Assembly (NCBI GenBank): GCA_004026145.2
Contig: CP034980.1
Coordinates: 6,141,588 to 6,205,587, forward strand
Source of the DNA: Takifugu bimaculatus
Taxonomy: Eukaryota > Chordata > Actinopteri > Tetraodontiformes > Tetraodontidae
Length of the DNA stretch: 64,000 bases
Direction: 5' to 3'
Under the pieces are notes generated by a model that was not told the DNA's origin, ran no database searches, and was given only the letters and a program-made list of their open reading frames with translations. Position numbers and translations under genes: made by a program. Below are positions 25,523 through 38,522 of the stretch, piece by piece; position 1 is the first letter of the stretch, and the number at the start of each line of letters is the position of its first letter.

Positions 25523-27480
25523 TTGTGATGGAGGATTTTAACCCTTCTGCTTGTCTTCTAGATCTACATTCTGACTTTCAAAACAGGTTTTCTCCTCTTC
25601 AAAACAATAAGCCTGATGGGTCCAATGACACAGGAAAAAATATATAGTTTCCCATCAAACTGCCCACATTAATTTTACCCTAAAAATGGCACTGGAACAA
25701 TAATGCAGAGGTAAAAGTCATGCTGTCGACTGCGCAGAGGGATTTGTTCAGATAGATAATCAAGCCTATCAGGAAAATATGTGTGACAGTACAAAAGTGT
25801 TGATACTGCTGCCTCTAATGCATGTGTGAAAGTGGCGTTGGAGACAAAGTGCAAGACCAGATTTATACACAGTTTTATTTCAGTTAAATAAATTAAAAGC
25901 ACCCCAAATCTTAACATTTGAAAATAGGTGCAAATATTTCTGCGTACCTCGAGCTTACCTTAACTTTATAAACGTGACGAAAACCGAAAGACAAAATGCA
26001 CAGTGACGCTCACAAAAAGCAACCGGCACCATGGGAGACGATAGGGTGAAGTTCAGAGGATAATATAACGGGGGATTCCCGTTCAACATCTTGATGTTTG
26101 GAGTGAATAAATAAGAGTGAAATCAGAAGGAACTCTTTAGATCCAACCTTGACTTTGAAGAAGAGTCTACTGAAGGCAAATTGGGCAGAGAACAACACAC
26201 AACTAGAACATCACAGTGCTGTGATTGTAGGTGTTTGTCACAATATATATGTGTCTTCAACAGCAATCAATGAGATCCCCAACCAGTTTCTGACATTACA
26301 ACAGGAATTTAATGTCAAACGGGAATCTTTGTCCAGTGGGAGAGCGACAACTTTGGGATTAATCATATGAAAGGTCCATTGTCTGACATGAGAACTGCAG
26401 CACTGTTGTAAAGTTTAAAAAAAAAATAAAGGTACAGCCAAAATCCTTCTAAGAGTATCAGCTTTTGAAACACTGGCTCTCTTTGCATGATGAAGTCTAA
26501 CACAGGAGAATTACAGGTGGCATGAAGAAGAAAACCCCATGTAAACAAACGCAGAATAAAAGTACCACTTTGACAACAAACAAGACAAACTGTCACAGTT
26601 TTACCATCACGACAGCCAAACAGACTTTAACCACCATAAGCAACGGTCCCATAGTCATGACACGGCGCAACAATCAATATTTACATGATATAAGACATGA
26701 AGAACTTCAGACAATCATTCTTTGCTGGACTCTGGCAGATCAGGGAATTAGTGTGTTCACAGGTTGGTTTAATGGCCAACCCGGCGAGATTTAATGATAA
26801 GTGACTGACTTACATTAAAACACGGCAAAACATTCATATTTGGTAAAAAACAAGTGTTGTTTAGAAATATTTTACAACTAAAAGCAGAGATGAAAAATTG
26901 TGAGAAAATTATTTAAACAAAAAAAAAAGATATAAATAACAGGTTAATGCTGATGCGATGCTCACATCTGACCCAGCGCTATTAAAATGCTGCTTAACTA
27001 TTGATTGTCATTATTAATCTGAAGTTTAAACAGAATAATTTCCATACAGTCCTCTATGATTAAACCTTTTTCAAATTAGGTAACGATTTGAACTGTGCAT
27101 TGGTTTTCAGCCTAGGTTTCTTCTCTTTAGTGTAACTGAGACTTTCAACGAGACTCCACAGATATATATAGTGCCTCTATATTCATTTCAAACTCACTAT
27201 TGGGGGGGGGTTTGGCATCAGAATAATAAGGACCCTCTGAGGACAGAAACACCGGTAGTGTGGAGCCATGGCATCTTTATGTCATCAGAAAGTGCAGAGG
27301 AGCGAGTTCAAATGTCTCCCAAAAGTGTTTCCATCTGGGACGACGAAATTAGGGCGTGACTGATGTTGGGTGTCTTTCTTAATGTTGTTCTGTGACCAGA
27401 ATAGTGTTTGTTTGCGTAGATACATCGGGGCAACAGTAAGCAGGACAGGGACTGAACTCTAAATTTGAGAAGGGCCTTGG
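25523..27480. other. Spacer downstream of ocrl, probably including its 3' UTR
   Basis: No coding exon was recognised. The part nearest 27480 should be ocrl 3' UTR (minus strand), because the ocrl stop codon is at 27481-27483. An AATAAA in the minus direction occurs near 25870, but it is far from the stop. No confident polyadenylation site was chosen. Confidence 0.5.
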
Positions 27481-30400
27481 TTACTCTTCGTCTCCTGCCA
27501 TGAGGAAACCCAGGATAAAGTCTATAGCTTTCTGCCGGTCCTGCTGCGTCTGCCTGCCCGCGAGGTTGGGAGGAGGTCGGATCAGGAGGCTGGCGAAAAG
27601 TGTTGCTAAAACAAGAAAAAGACAAAGGCTTTACAAACCCAACAGACAACACAAGACTTCAATTTTGGATGAGCTGGGTTACATTTGCTTTTTTCGTCGC
27701 AACACTGGGCCCATGAGCCAGTCCCAGGCTGTTTAACGATTCACCGTACTTGTAATTGTGTTTCAATACCCGACGTGCTCCTATTTATGTAATCTAAAAT
27801 TAATTTCCCCTGGGGATTAATGACATTATTACAAAGCTAAAAATTTACAGTGGTATGACATTTAAGAAAAACTAAACCACTATGTTATGATTGTGCTAGT
27901 TTCTACACCAGGTGAGATGGATAGAGGACAAGCTGTTAATGGGGTCAACACAGGAGTCCAGCTGAACCCTGCTTACAAGCTTAAAAATGTCCACATACTG
28001 TACATAATACAACCTCTCAAAGTTTCCCTTTTGCCTTTAATTGTTGCCATTTTAGAACATGACGACCTGCTGTGTTCATACCCAGGAGACTGGCTGTTAA
28101 GTTGTTGTTGTGCGAGTGCTTCAGAAGTTCCTTCAGGAAGGCCATTAGATAGCGAAACACATTGCGGTGAGCTGAGGGCAACTGGGACACCAACTGTTGA
28201 GTGGCAAAATAAGCTTTTGATTAAATCACAGCAAAGTAGTATGAAATAAATGGACACTTGATGAACTATCTGAAGTAGATAACTGTGTGGTACTTTAATC
28301 TCAGTACCAGTACCTGCTTGCAGAGGCGGCTGTCGTGGTTACAGTCGAGGCATCGTTGGTAGAGTTCATAACATACGACAGGTTCTGGCAGGGCCTCCAA
28401 AAAGATCAACAGGACCTCGGCTACAGAGTGGTTACAACCAGCTACAGAAACAGTTAGGGAGGAACACCGACCGGAGGGTCATTTATATATTTATATACTA
28501 TATGTTAACGCCTTTCACTGAGTAAGGATACAGATGGTGTCTGGGATGCTGGTGTCCAGAGAGTCAATGATGTTCTGCATCTCCTCCTGTAGGCCTGGTG
28601 TCTGGAACAAGTCCTCCTGTGAGACATTCGGGAGCGTGAGGGTCCGCACGTTTATCATCTTCCTACCGGGACAGCTGCTGCCAAATCTCACCTGATCACA
28701 GGCTTTTGTGTACAGATGGTTGACAAGAATCCACACTTCCTTGGGGATCTTTAGAGGTTTTTCCTCAGAACATGTTCCCTCCACAGTCAGAAAATTCACC
28801 TTTGACCTTTCCTGAGGAAATAAAACATTACTGTGTAAGAAACTTAAAAGGGAGGGGTCTGCTATAAATCACATGTTCAGTTGTGGGTGTGTGGCACAGG
28901 CTTTAACAGACTAGTGGACTTTATTGCCTGCATAATCATCTTTCACATTAAACTGGCACGGTCTGCTTTATGAACCTTAGCCTTCTCAGACTAAATGATA
29001 ATGATAAGCAGGTGAAGTGGTCTTTCAAAGCCAAAAGATAAATTATATGATACCCTGACTGGACAATAAATAGAGTCTAAAGTTTAATCCAGCACCCATT
29101 GGTACTTTATTGTCAACAGATGTTCAGTGCCAACTTGAGGAAATATATTGCACTTTTTGATATAAATAAAAATCAAAAATCCACATAATTATGTTGCTTT
29201 TGCAAGCAAATTAAACATGTATTTATGTTGGATTGAGATTAAACCAACAAACCAACCATAAAACTACATTCCTCGGTCCCAATGACCTGAAGATGTTATG
29301 AAAGTGCCTAGCAATGCATCAACAATGTCAGAACATTGTGTTTCTAACTCTACAAGTAACCCGGAACCTTAGCTCTCATATGCAAATCTAGCAAGCATTG
29401 CATCATTAACGCTCACAAAATCCTTGCAGGAAAGGCGTATACACAATGCCTTTCTTTGTCTGATATATACTGTATATTGACTGTGAATTTAAGGTCAATA
29501 AAGCAATATAAAAGGGTCAGGAAAAAGAAAGAAAAAAAAAAATCACACCCTGATCTCCACGACAGATGATCAGAATCACTGTAAATGTTTTACCTTATCC
29601 ATGTAGCTGTCCTCTCCCTGAACAAGAAGTCAGCCACAACCAGAGTGAAGAGTTGGAAAGGAATGATCGATATAAGGAGAGACGATGGAGGAAAAACAAA
29701 AGTAGAAAGCAGATAGAAGTGGAAAGCATAATTCAGAATGGGAAAACCAGCATGACTCATTGATCAGAAATATCAAGCCAGCAGGAAAAGTCAAAGTCAA
29801 GCTAAAACCCAGGAGTGCTTAATAATAGCGCCACTACGTTCCAGATGCAGAAGTTAAAAATAGTGACTTGTAAACAGACCGAAGTAAGTGTCGAGACTGG
29901 AGGAGTCTATTTTTACAATGTCCCAATATGTCCTAATGAGTCAAGTTAAACTGGGTTTTAACCTCCTTTTAAATGTTTTTGTCACGTCCCTGTTCCCATA
30001 AATACACACACTGAGACATTCTTAGTTCAAATTCGGGCGTTCTGCAAGAGTAAAGAGTAAAGAGAAAGTTTAATGATGCATTTAGGTGTAATTCAGTACT
30101 GAGTTAGGTACATCGCGTCTAACTGGATTTCCCCTTTTTTCATGAGTACCAGAGTGTTTTTCTCACCAAGTCGATGAGTTTGGTGATGGGGATCTCTCGG
30201 ATGGGTTTCTTCATGCGGCAGAGAGTCTCCAGCGACGTGCCAAAGCAGCTGGGCAGGTAGTTTCCCGAGATCGTAATAAAGTAGTCCTTGCCACGGTCCA
30301 GGTGGAGCACCAGGATCTCCTCTATGGAGTCTTCGCTGGAGTTCAGCAGCGTGACAGCATCCTTACTGACATACACCTCAAGATAGATCTCCAGGGTTTC

Positions 30401-33400
30401 ATCTGTTCAGGAGAGAACTGTGATGAGGAGACTGGAAGTGTCTTTGGACAGTTTCATTGTGCCGAAAGCACACTACACCAGTAACAACTGGACGTTGAAC
30501 GAAGGCTTACTTGGCTCTAAGAATCCATCACTGGGTTCTGCACGGAGCCAAGGTTTACAATACTGAGAGTCGTTCAATTTGGGGATGAAAGCAAAGTGAC
30601 AGGGGACCTGTCCATCATTCGTTATAAGGAAACGATCCTTTTGAAGGCGCCGGAATTTCACGTTCTCAAAGGTAAACTACAGGAGAGAGAGAGGTAGGGT
30701 AGAAATAATCGTTTACCAATTACAAAAGGAAACTGTGTAATGATTAGTGGCGATTAGGTGCACGGGTATGTGAGCACCTCTCTTCTGCTCAAAGACACAG
30801 ATGGAAGGAACTCATTCTCCATCCTGTCCATCGCTCGAACAATCTCCTCAAAGACCTTCTTCTGCCGTTCCTCATTCACTACTTTCACCTGTTAAACAAA
30901 CCATGAAGGTTTTCATTGGCTACATTAAAAATCGTAGATGTCACAAGAAAATATATTTCCTATTTTTTATAGGAAATGAAAACAGCGGATTCTGACCCCA
31001 ATTTCGAAGAGGGAGCTGACAGGCTTGTGGTCACTCGTTTGCAGGTCCATGTGACTTCGGTATTTGAGCTGCTTGACACTGTTGCCCCTCCACAGGATTC
31101 TGTCGCACCAAGCTGGCACACGACACTTTCCACTGCAGGAATCGTCATTTTAAATCACACCCAAAACTCGCTCACACTCATTTCTCTATGCCTGATGATT
31201 GTAATGGACAACTCAAACTTAAAAACGTAGACATTAAGGTAGCCTACAGACTCTTTTTAAACTTCCTTTAATGGATTCATTTGCATTAGAAAGCGAATAG
31301 ATCAATCCCAATATGCCCGTATGACCTTCCACTTTAATAATTAATAAATTTGACAGAATCTTCATGACATATGTTCATCTGGACAGGTGAGATAGTGTAA
31401 CATGGTATTTTTACCTTGAATCCCAGCGATCGGTTTTGGGGTCGTATTTATACGTAGGAAGGAAATTGATCTCTCCTTCTGTGAAGTCTGTGAAAGCTCT
31501 CTTTGTCTGCCTCTGAATGTTGAGCTATACAGTGAAAAATGTAAAACCCATTTGTTTTATCAGCTCAAAATCAAATACTTTGTTATCCTTTACTACAACA
31601 CAAACAGGGATGATCTTAATTTCACTGAAAACAATCCACTAAGGCACGATTTTTGTTTTACCTACTCAGCTAATCTGGTGACAAAGTACTGTTAACCATT
31701 TGCAAGATTTACAAAGGACGCATCTTACTTAGAAAGTCAAAACATCCTGGAATGTTTAAGAGTTTAATCCCAAAAGAACATAAAAGCACTCGTGTAAATG
31801 TTTCAAAACTGCTAAGAAGGATAAGTAAAACAAGATAAACAGGTGTCAGTTCCAAGTATATCATGATTTATTATGTCCACAGATTATCCCTACTTACCTG
31901 ATCAAACTCCTGAAGCATTTTTAATTCACGCTTGGCAATAAGCTGTTTCACTTCAGCAGCATCATACATAAACAGGCGATAGTTTAAATCCCCGAGCCAG
32001 AAGACGACACTGAAACCAAACAGAACAACAGAGTTACTCCACCTAAAGCAATTCCTAGCTTCCCTCAACAAAATGATTCCATATTCTGACAATATTAGAG
32101 TTCTTCATGCATCAATTGTGCTGAGTGGCTCCTGTTTATACTGCAGAATAATCAAGGAAATTGTTACATTTAAACACTATTCTCTAAAATATGAACATAC
32201 AATCATTAACTCCAACACACAATGCAAACACAAGAGGTGAGTGAGTACATTGAGGCCCTGCCCTTTAAAAAAAAGAATTGTACTCACTCGTGCTTGACAA
32301 TACTGAGTGGGGGGTGGTCCAGTAAGTGGAAGGTCATTCGGGCACATATATCTTTATAGTCCTGGTTGCGGCGCTCAAAGTCATCAACATGTGCTGCCAG
32401 ATGGGAATTGACAATGCAGAAACTAGTGTTGTGGAAAACAAACCTAACTGCTACTCCTCCTTTGTTTCCCTAAAAAAAAAAAAGGATATCAAATGAAGTG
32501 TCGCATTCACCAGAAAACAGTCTATTTTCATGCATCCTTTCATGATGTTTTTCGGAAGAAGTTGCTCTGTTCAGTGTGACGAACCATTTTCCCCATGATT
32601 CCTGTTCCAACATGCTCTGCAGCCACTTCTTTCATGTAATTTCTGAGGGACTTCTTGACAAAGACCACGAGCATCATGCCAACCAGTCGAATAATACGGA
32701 CCTACACAACAACAAAAAAAAGACTATGGCTAATGAAGAGCTAACATGCAGGATGCGCTTAGACTTGAACAACAATTCTTCAGTTTAAACATTCTCCCTG
32801 TTGTGATAATCGGGAATGTAAAGATCTCTGGCTCTTCTCACCCTCTTGTATTTGGCTTTTGGGTGCAAACTCCTCTCCACGGCTTCAACCCATAGCTGCT
32901 CCTTGGAAGAGTCCATGTAGAAGAACGCTTCAGTGCTCAGGTCCAATTCCTGAAAACTAGAGTTGTGAAACAAGTCAACAATGCTGGCGTTTGAAGAGCA
33001 GAGCAGAATAAAGTCTTCGATAAACTCTCACTGACCCAAGAGCATAAATATCTGGAGGGTCTGTGTCACAGCAGAGCCATGGCTCGAGGGTGCTGTCTGG
33101 AGACTGACCGTTTACGTTCCATGTCCCTGTAAAAAGCCTAAATAAAGAAAATATTGCTAGGTTAATATGCAAAGTAAGCACATGAAACCTATGATAGAAA
33201 AGTATAAAGAGGCTTCCCTCACCTGAAGGTTTTAATGTCCACATATTCGCTCTCCTTCTTACCCAGACGGTGTTTAATGAGGTATTCTCTTTGTCCTGCC
33301 TGGCTGGAGAACATAGCCTGCCTCATGGTGTTTGAAGTGGGACTGTCGCACCAAGACAGTGGCCTGTCTGTGCTCTCGAACCCTGATGTGAAACTCCTGG

Positions 33401-36400
33401 AAGGGGATATTTATTATTTAAAGCGGGAATATCTTGGATAAGTTAGAGTGTGACAGTGATTGTGAACTCACTCTGGTTTGGCATTAGGTGTGAAGGCATT
33501 GGCCTGGATTGGGACAGCTCTCTCTTTAGCCACAGGCGGAGGAGGTGGGGGGTTTGATGGAACATAGGGGGCTTTCCGTGGAGGTAGAGGAGGGATGGGA
33601 GGTTGCTGCCTGGGGGGTACGATGCGATTCTGGTGATTCTTCTTCTCTTCCACTTTCAGAGAGTTACTAAAACTGTCCTCAAAGCCAAAGTCGGAGGCCA
33701 GCATCTGCACTGGATCTTAGGGTATCAACCAGAAGAATCAAATTAACAGAATTAAATTATCAATGTAGAAAAATCAGCAACTACCCAAAGACATTACATT
33801 ACCTGGCTTAGTCTGAGTTCCTGATAAGCTGTTGATGACATTTGGAGGCACTGCACTTGTAAGTTTAGTTTGGTTGATTCCAGAGCTCACCGCGTTAGCA
33901 GCTTTATTTGCTCTTTGAGGAGGTATGGGGACTGGACCTCTCAGGGCTACTGGTGTAAATGGCTCCATTGCTTTTGGTTTCACAAGTTTGGTTTGAACTG
34001 AGGAAATCAAAATGTCAGCGTCAGAAAGACACGCGAGTTCTGACCGCGCTCTGTGTAAGCAGCAATAAAAAAAACAGAAGTCACCATATAGAAGGAAATA
34101 TCACCTTAGAAAAGCATGCTAAAACTGAAGCAAGAGCTGCACTGAAGCAAGTTAGTGCCACACTCAACCGCAGCGTCAATCTACCTCAATCTACTTTGCC
34201 TCAAATAAAATATTAACAGTTACAAGTACTAAATGTCCTCTCTGTCATCTAAAGTATGTGCTTAACCTAGACCAGAATGTAAAGACAAATACATTGCAAA
34301 TATAGTAGTATAGATGTTTTGGCACCAATTCCTACTACCTTTCCTGTGTATATACACTTAAAGCCAACAATAAGCCTCACACACATTCATCTCACACACA
34401 CACACAGATGCCATCGCCCTGTCATTCCCATTAATAAATCGAGCACCCGCTTTGCAGTAAATCTACCATTACATGCTGGTTTCACTCACCTTGTTGCTGA
34501 ACACTCTTCACCTGGGTAAGGAAAGTCTGAGTCCGATCATCATCTTGGAGTTCCAACAGTAGCTCAGGGGCTTTTTCTCCTTTAACTCGTAGCCGAACAG
34601 GGGCTTGAATTCAGAAAAGGAACCATGCAGATTTACAAGTTGGCACAACTCTGAACTTGTAAACACAGTGAAAATGCAGACTGAATGCAAAACACAGCAG
34701 TGCAATAGAACAGTGGCACAATTGAGCATTCTTTCTGAGAGCCTTAGTAACTCATGACCCACATCAGCTGCTAAATAAAGGACATAGATTTTTTGGCTTA
34801 AGGCATGCTTTCAAATGCAGTACAGCTGGATGGTGTGGTAAAGCATTACATGATTGTGTGTCTTGTCTGGTTGTTTTAGGGAAATGAAACAAACCAGAGA
34901 GCCTAAATAAAGGCGGCACGTACTTACAGTCTTCCGAGAGGTTTATGAGAAGAGCCTCTTCAGCTTCTGAAAAAAAAGAAGTTTTGATATTAGCAACTGA
35001 GGTTATGGTAGCGAGTGATGAGAATGTCTCCGTGAAATAATTTATTAATGTATGATAGACATGTAGATTTATCCCCACAACCCTTGCCTGGCAGTGGGGA
35101 TAAATCTTCGGTTCAACAACAGTGTGTCAGGTTCCCGAGCGAACAAGAACCTGCCCTGCCTATTGGAAGGACTGCGAGGTGAGAATTGACCAATGTGTTG
35201 CGCCTATTCGACGGGAATTGCAAACATCTCAGAGGGACACAAATGAAGGAGAAAAGGTTTAAGGGTAATTTCAACTGAAAAAATGTGATCACATTCAGAT
35301 GTCTGAGCTTTGTTAGATGGAAATAAAGGTTACGTACCTCGTACAAGTTCAAATTTACCATTGATCGGAATGGACAACTGAGCCACTGGACGAGACACAA
35401 CCGCTTCAGGAGTGGCCAGAACACCTAGTCTGCATGAGTAAAGCACAGATTTGTATTGGACAACGGAAGATTTATCTCATATTTCCATATCAATATGCTA
35501 TAAAAGAGGTGTATTAGGTGTAGTATAAGTGTAGTATCAGAAGTGTCATGCAGTAAAATGTGAACAAAGGCTGCATGCTCAGCAAAACAAGATATGTGAA
35601 AGTATAATTAAAGAGTTTTACGAAACGTGCTTTTTGTGTCTCTTAAGTTTGTTCAACAACCTATTTGTCATCGGTGCATGAAAACTTGAGGACATGCCGA
35701 GTGATTTTGTTACAGCCATCGCTATGTCTCACAGGTTACTATAGTTTACTTGTTCCCTCCGGAATTTGAAACACATCGTGCGTGGATTGCGTAATACTTG
35801 TGCATTTCTTGCGTGTAATCGCGTGTTGTTGCCAACACGTTGTCCCTCCAAACTCCAACGCATGCTGGCGTGGCCAGGCCACATCCCTCTGCCCATACAG
35901 GGCTTTTAATCTACAGTATAATGTGAAACACTTCAAGGTGTATTTGGCCGTGTGTGTATTGCCTATACACTAAAAACGTACCACGTGTTAATAACACTTA
36001 AGCCACATCACTGGTGTGTATGCTCACATGCAAATGTCTAGTTGAAAATTTGATTTTGTTTTAGTGAGGGCTAATGCACAAAGACGACACACGTTCTGCT
36101 CCAGTAGCTACATGCATCAAACGTTAAAAAAAAAAAAAAAAACACTGCTGTAGGTTTCTCAATACTTAATTTTCATCAGTTTGACATCATTTATGGTCAT
36201 TACTCAAGCCGTGACAAAGGTTTACTAGCAAACCGGGGTCAAAGCAGCACAAAGGAAATTGCCCCCGTTTCCTCTGCACTTCACAATCAGTCCAATTCCT
36301 AAAAAAATGGAAAATGATTCAGGTCTGCAGGCTGATGTGTCAGCAGGCCTTGTAGTTCCCCTAAATCAGGGACCATCCCTTTGTCATAGACAATAATACT

Positions 36401-37944
36401 AATGGACCATGATGACCAGTCAATCTTGAAAGGCAAAATTTACAAACCACAGCCTAGAATCAATGTTATTTTTTTAAATAGATTTTTCAGCCTTTAATCG
36501 ATTAATAAATAAAGTCAGACACCGTACGTCCGATCCACCATCTGATTGAACTTTTACTCTAATTTATCGTCTATATAACTGTGGTTGCAGAATGGCCTCA
36601 CAAAATGAAGCAAAATATGACAAGTACACAAAATCTGTTTATTATACTATAAGAAATCCCCCAGCAGCAGCCTAACGCCATGGATTTCCTCTCTGGAGTG
36701 AGCTAGGCAGTTTGACGGCAGTCAGCTGAGGCTTGTGTGGCCATGTGAGCCTGATTACTTTCCACAGTTCAGTGGAGGAATTCCAGATCATGCTAACAGA
36801 CCTGGGTGCCCTGTGTATATGTAAACTATCTAGCAATTGCACAGACACATGTCAAAACCTGCTACAAACACCTCAACACCCACAGCCAACTACCCCTGCA
36901 TTGCATTTCACTCAACAGATTAAAAAATGTGAATAAAATGTGATAAAATCCTCTCAATGAATCAAAAACATTTCTATCCCTTGCACATATCCACACTGAT
37001 CCCTAAAGCAATTCCCTCTAGAGGCTTTTTAATCCCCGATGCATAATTTACTGATCTATTTATTTGGTCCAAGACAACCAAGCGTGCGTGTCATTATTCA
37101 AACTGTCAACAGCCCTGGTAAACGCCACGCTTACGTGTCATATGATGCCAGTGAGAGCTCATGACATGTGCCACCTACTTGACAGAAAAAGGCAAAATCT
37201 TCACTCCTGATACTTACATAAACTCTCCACTGCGCTCTATTAGTGACAGCAGTCTGGGCTCCTTCTGGCCAGCCCTCAGCTCCTGTCCTCTAACAGTGTG
37301 AGCATCACAATCAAGGAATTATGTGGCCACGAAGGAGAAACACGCACGGTCATCACAATGACTGTTGAACAAGGATTCATCTCAATCACCCGGGGTTAGA
37401 TTTTTAGAAAATCGAATAAAAGAAGCCAAGCCAAGCCACGCCACGCCAAGCCAAGCCACGAAGCAGTTATTGCGACTAATGACAAGTTAACAAGCCACCA
37501 AAGGGAAGGGAAATCAGTCAGATAGTTGCCAGGAAGGAAAGCGTTTGCAAATAAATTTTGGGAAACGTTAATTTGACGAGACAGAATAGCGAGTGAACTC
37601 TACGAGAAACGGGTTTGGTATGGGGTTAGACTGCTGGTCAGAGAAGCCCGAAAGACCCGGAAAACATAATTCACCAGCTGACCATCAAACTATATTGTTA
37701 ATTCCTGCTCCATCTTGCAAGTAATTCTGTAAAACTGGCTGATTTACTCACGTGAAAAGACACTTTACAATAACATATTCCAGTAAAGCTAACGTTAGCA
37801 ACAAGCTAAAAGAAACTGGGAGCAGGGAAAGAAAAGCCCACAGTTCCAACTTAATTCAAAAAGGATATTGCAAGGCATTCCTCGCCACCTATCCCTAAAG
37901 TTGCCTCCATTCTTACCGCCAATGAATAAAGGACGATTTAGCAT
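27481..37944 (-). CDS. ocrl: OCRL inositol polyphosphate 5-phosphatase
   Basis: Removes the 5-phosphate from PI(4,5)P2 and related lipids on endosomes, Golgi and clathrin-coated membranes; loss in humans causes Lowe syndrome (family knowledge). I joined 24 exons: 37917-37944, 37218-37287, 35338-35429, 34928-34966, 34490-34603, 33803-33997, 33472-33715, 33223-33396, 33036-33137, 32842-32956, 32585-32701, 32288-32469, 31898-32009, 31415-31524, 30997-31132, 30778-30888, 30511-30676, 30167-30402, 29594-29617, 28692-28811, 28532-28616, 28314-28441, 28082-28193, 27481-27605. All phases agree (978 aa; human about 901). Order: PH domain with LLINLSED in place of the human clathrin box (residues 1-115); proline-rich linker with FEDSF; catalytic domain (TGTWNVNGQSP, WLGDLNYR, PAWCDRILW, SDHKP; about 318-640); ASH; RhoGAP-like to the C-terminus. 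The start MLNRPLFIGG is the first in-frame ATG before the exon 1 donor and is the least certain part. The exon 11 donor GTTCGT is weak. INPP5B is excluded because its catalytic motif reads FAGTYNVNGQSP. Confidence 0.96.
28442..28531 (-). other. ocrl: U12-type GT-AG intron in ocrl
   Basis: On the minus strand the exon ending ATCT is followed by GTATCCTTAC, the exact minor-spliceosome donor. Near the other end, TCCCTAAC resembles the U12 branch site (TTCCTTAAC), with its A about 12-13 bases before the AG. The intron lies between the exons encoding DTSIPDTI and SGCNHSVAE, in the RhoGAP-like domain. Confidence 0.85.
29594..29617 (-). CDS. ocrl: 24-nt ocrl microexon beside the RhoGAP clathrin box
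   Basis: Eight codons (GEDSYMDK) between TTGTTCAG and GTAAAAC on the minus strand. Human OCRL has an alternatively spliced 8-codon exon at this place (isoforms a and b). The preceding exon ends ...KLIDL and the following one begins ERSK, so skipping would give LIDLE and inclusion LIDLG. This record is part of the ocrl CDS and is listed separately because it is a likely alternative exon. Confidence 0.8.
36126..36143. repeat. Poly(A) tract in ocrl intron 2
   Basis: Run of about 17 A residues inside the large intron between the second and third ocrl coding exons. Confidence 0.9.
37424..37464. repeat. Pentanucleotide minisatellite CCAAG/CCACG
   Basis: About eight tandem 5-base units (AGCCA and ACGCC variants) in the first intron of ocrl, near its second coding exon. 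Confidence 0.85.
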
Positions 37945-38400
37945 TGGCTCACGCTTTTCATTTGGTTCAGTCCGGACACGGTGGAGAAAGTTAAACCCCC
38001 ACCCGGTTCGGCGAAGCGGTTAGGCGGCCTTCCGGGATGACAGCTGTCCAGCGCCGTGTGGCTAAAGCTAAGGGCTGATTAGCTTCTTCGCCACAGAGCC
38101 AGATGTTGCTGCCGCTGCTGGTGCTATTGCTACGACTGCTGCTGCTGGACGGGGGTTGCAAAGTCAGCGCCACGGCGTGCACATGCAGCGTTTAAAATGC
38201 TCGGATCGACAACTCCTAATATCCTGCGTCGCTCCAGTGCGGCAGCAGATTTGTCATATTACACGGCTTGTAGGGGATTAAAAATTAGATCTTTACGCAC
38301 CAGTGCAGATGTAAGATTCCATCACCCCCCCGTTCCAAGTTCCTTAATTCGGCTTCATCTTCATTCTATTTAAGGGAAAGGGTCACGTGAAGTATGTGAG
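37945..38400 (-). promoter_or_regulatory. ocrl: ocrl promoter and 5' UTR region with CACGTG E-box
   Basis: A CpG-richer stretch upstream of the predicted ocrl start codon. It contains GTCACGTGA at 38382-38390, an E-box resembling the CLEAR element bound by TFEB and its relatives. The nearest upstream gene, eva1c-like, ends only about 0.8 kb away on the same strand, so the ocrl promoter must lie in this short interval. Transcription start was not determined. Confidence 0.5.
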
Positions 38401-38516
38401 TTATAGCGCCGCCTGTTGACGCGGAGTATTACATCAATCCGACTTTGCATTCGATGTTATGTAACTTTTTTATATATTTTTATTAGTTTGCTGTCATGCT
38501 TACAGGCTGAAATACA

Positions 38517-38522
38517 TTTATT
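38517..38522 (-). terminator. AATAAA polyadenylation signal for the eva1c-like gene
   Basis: TTTATT on the plus strand is AATAAA on the minus strand, about 210 bases after the stop codon. A second copy lies a few tens of bases further. The choice is by position only. Confidence 0.5.
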
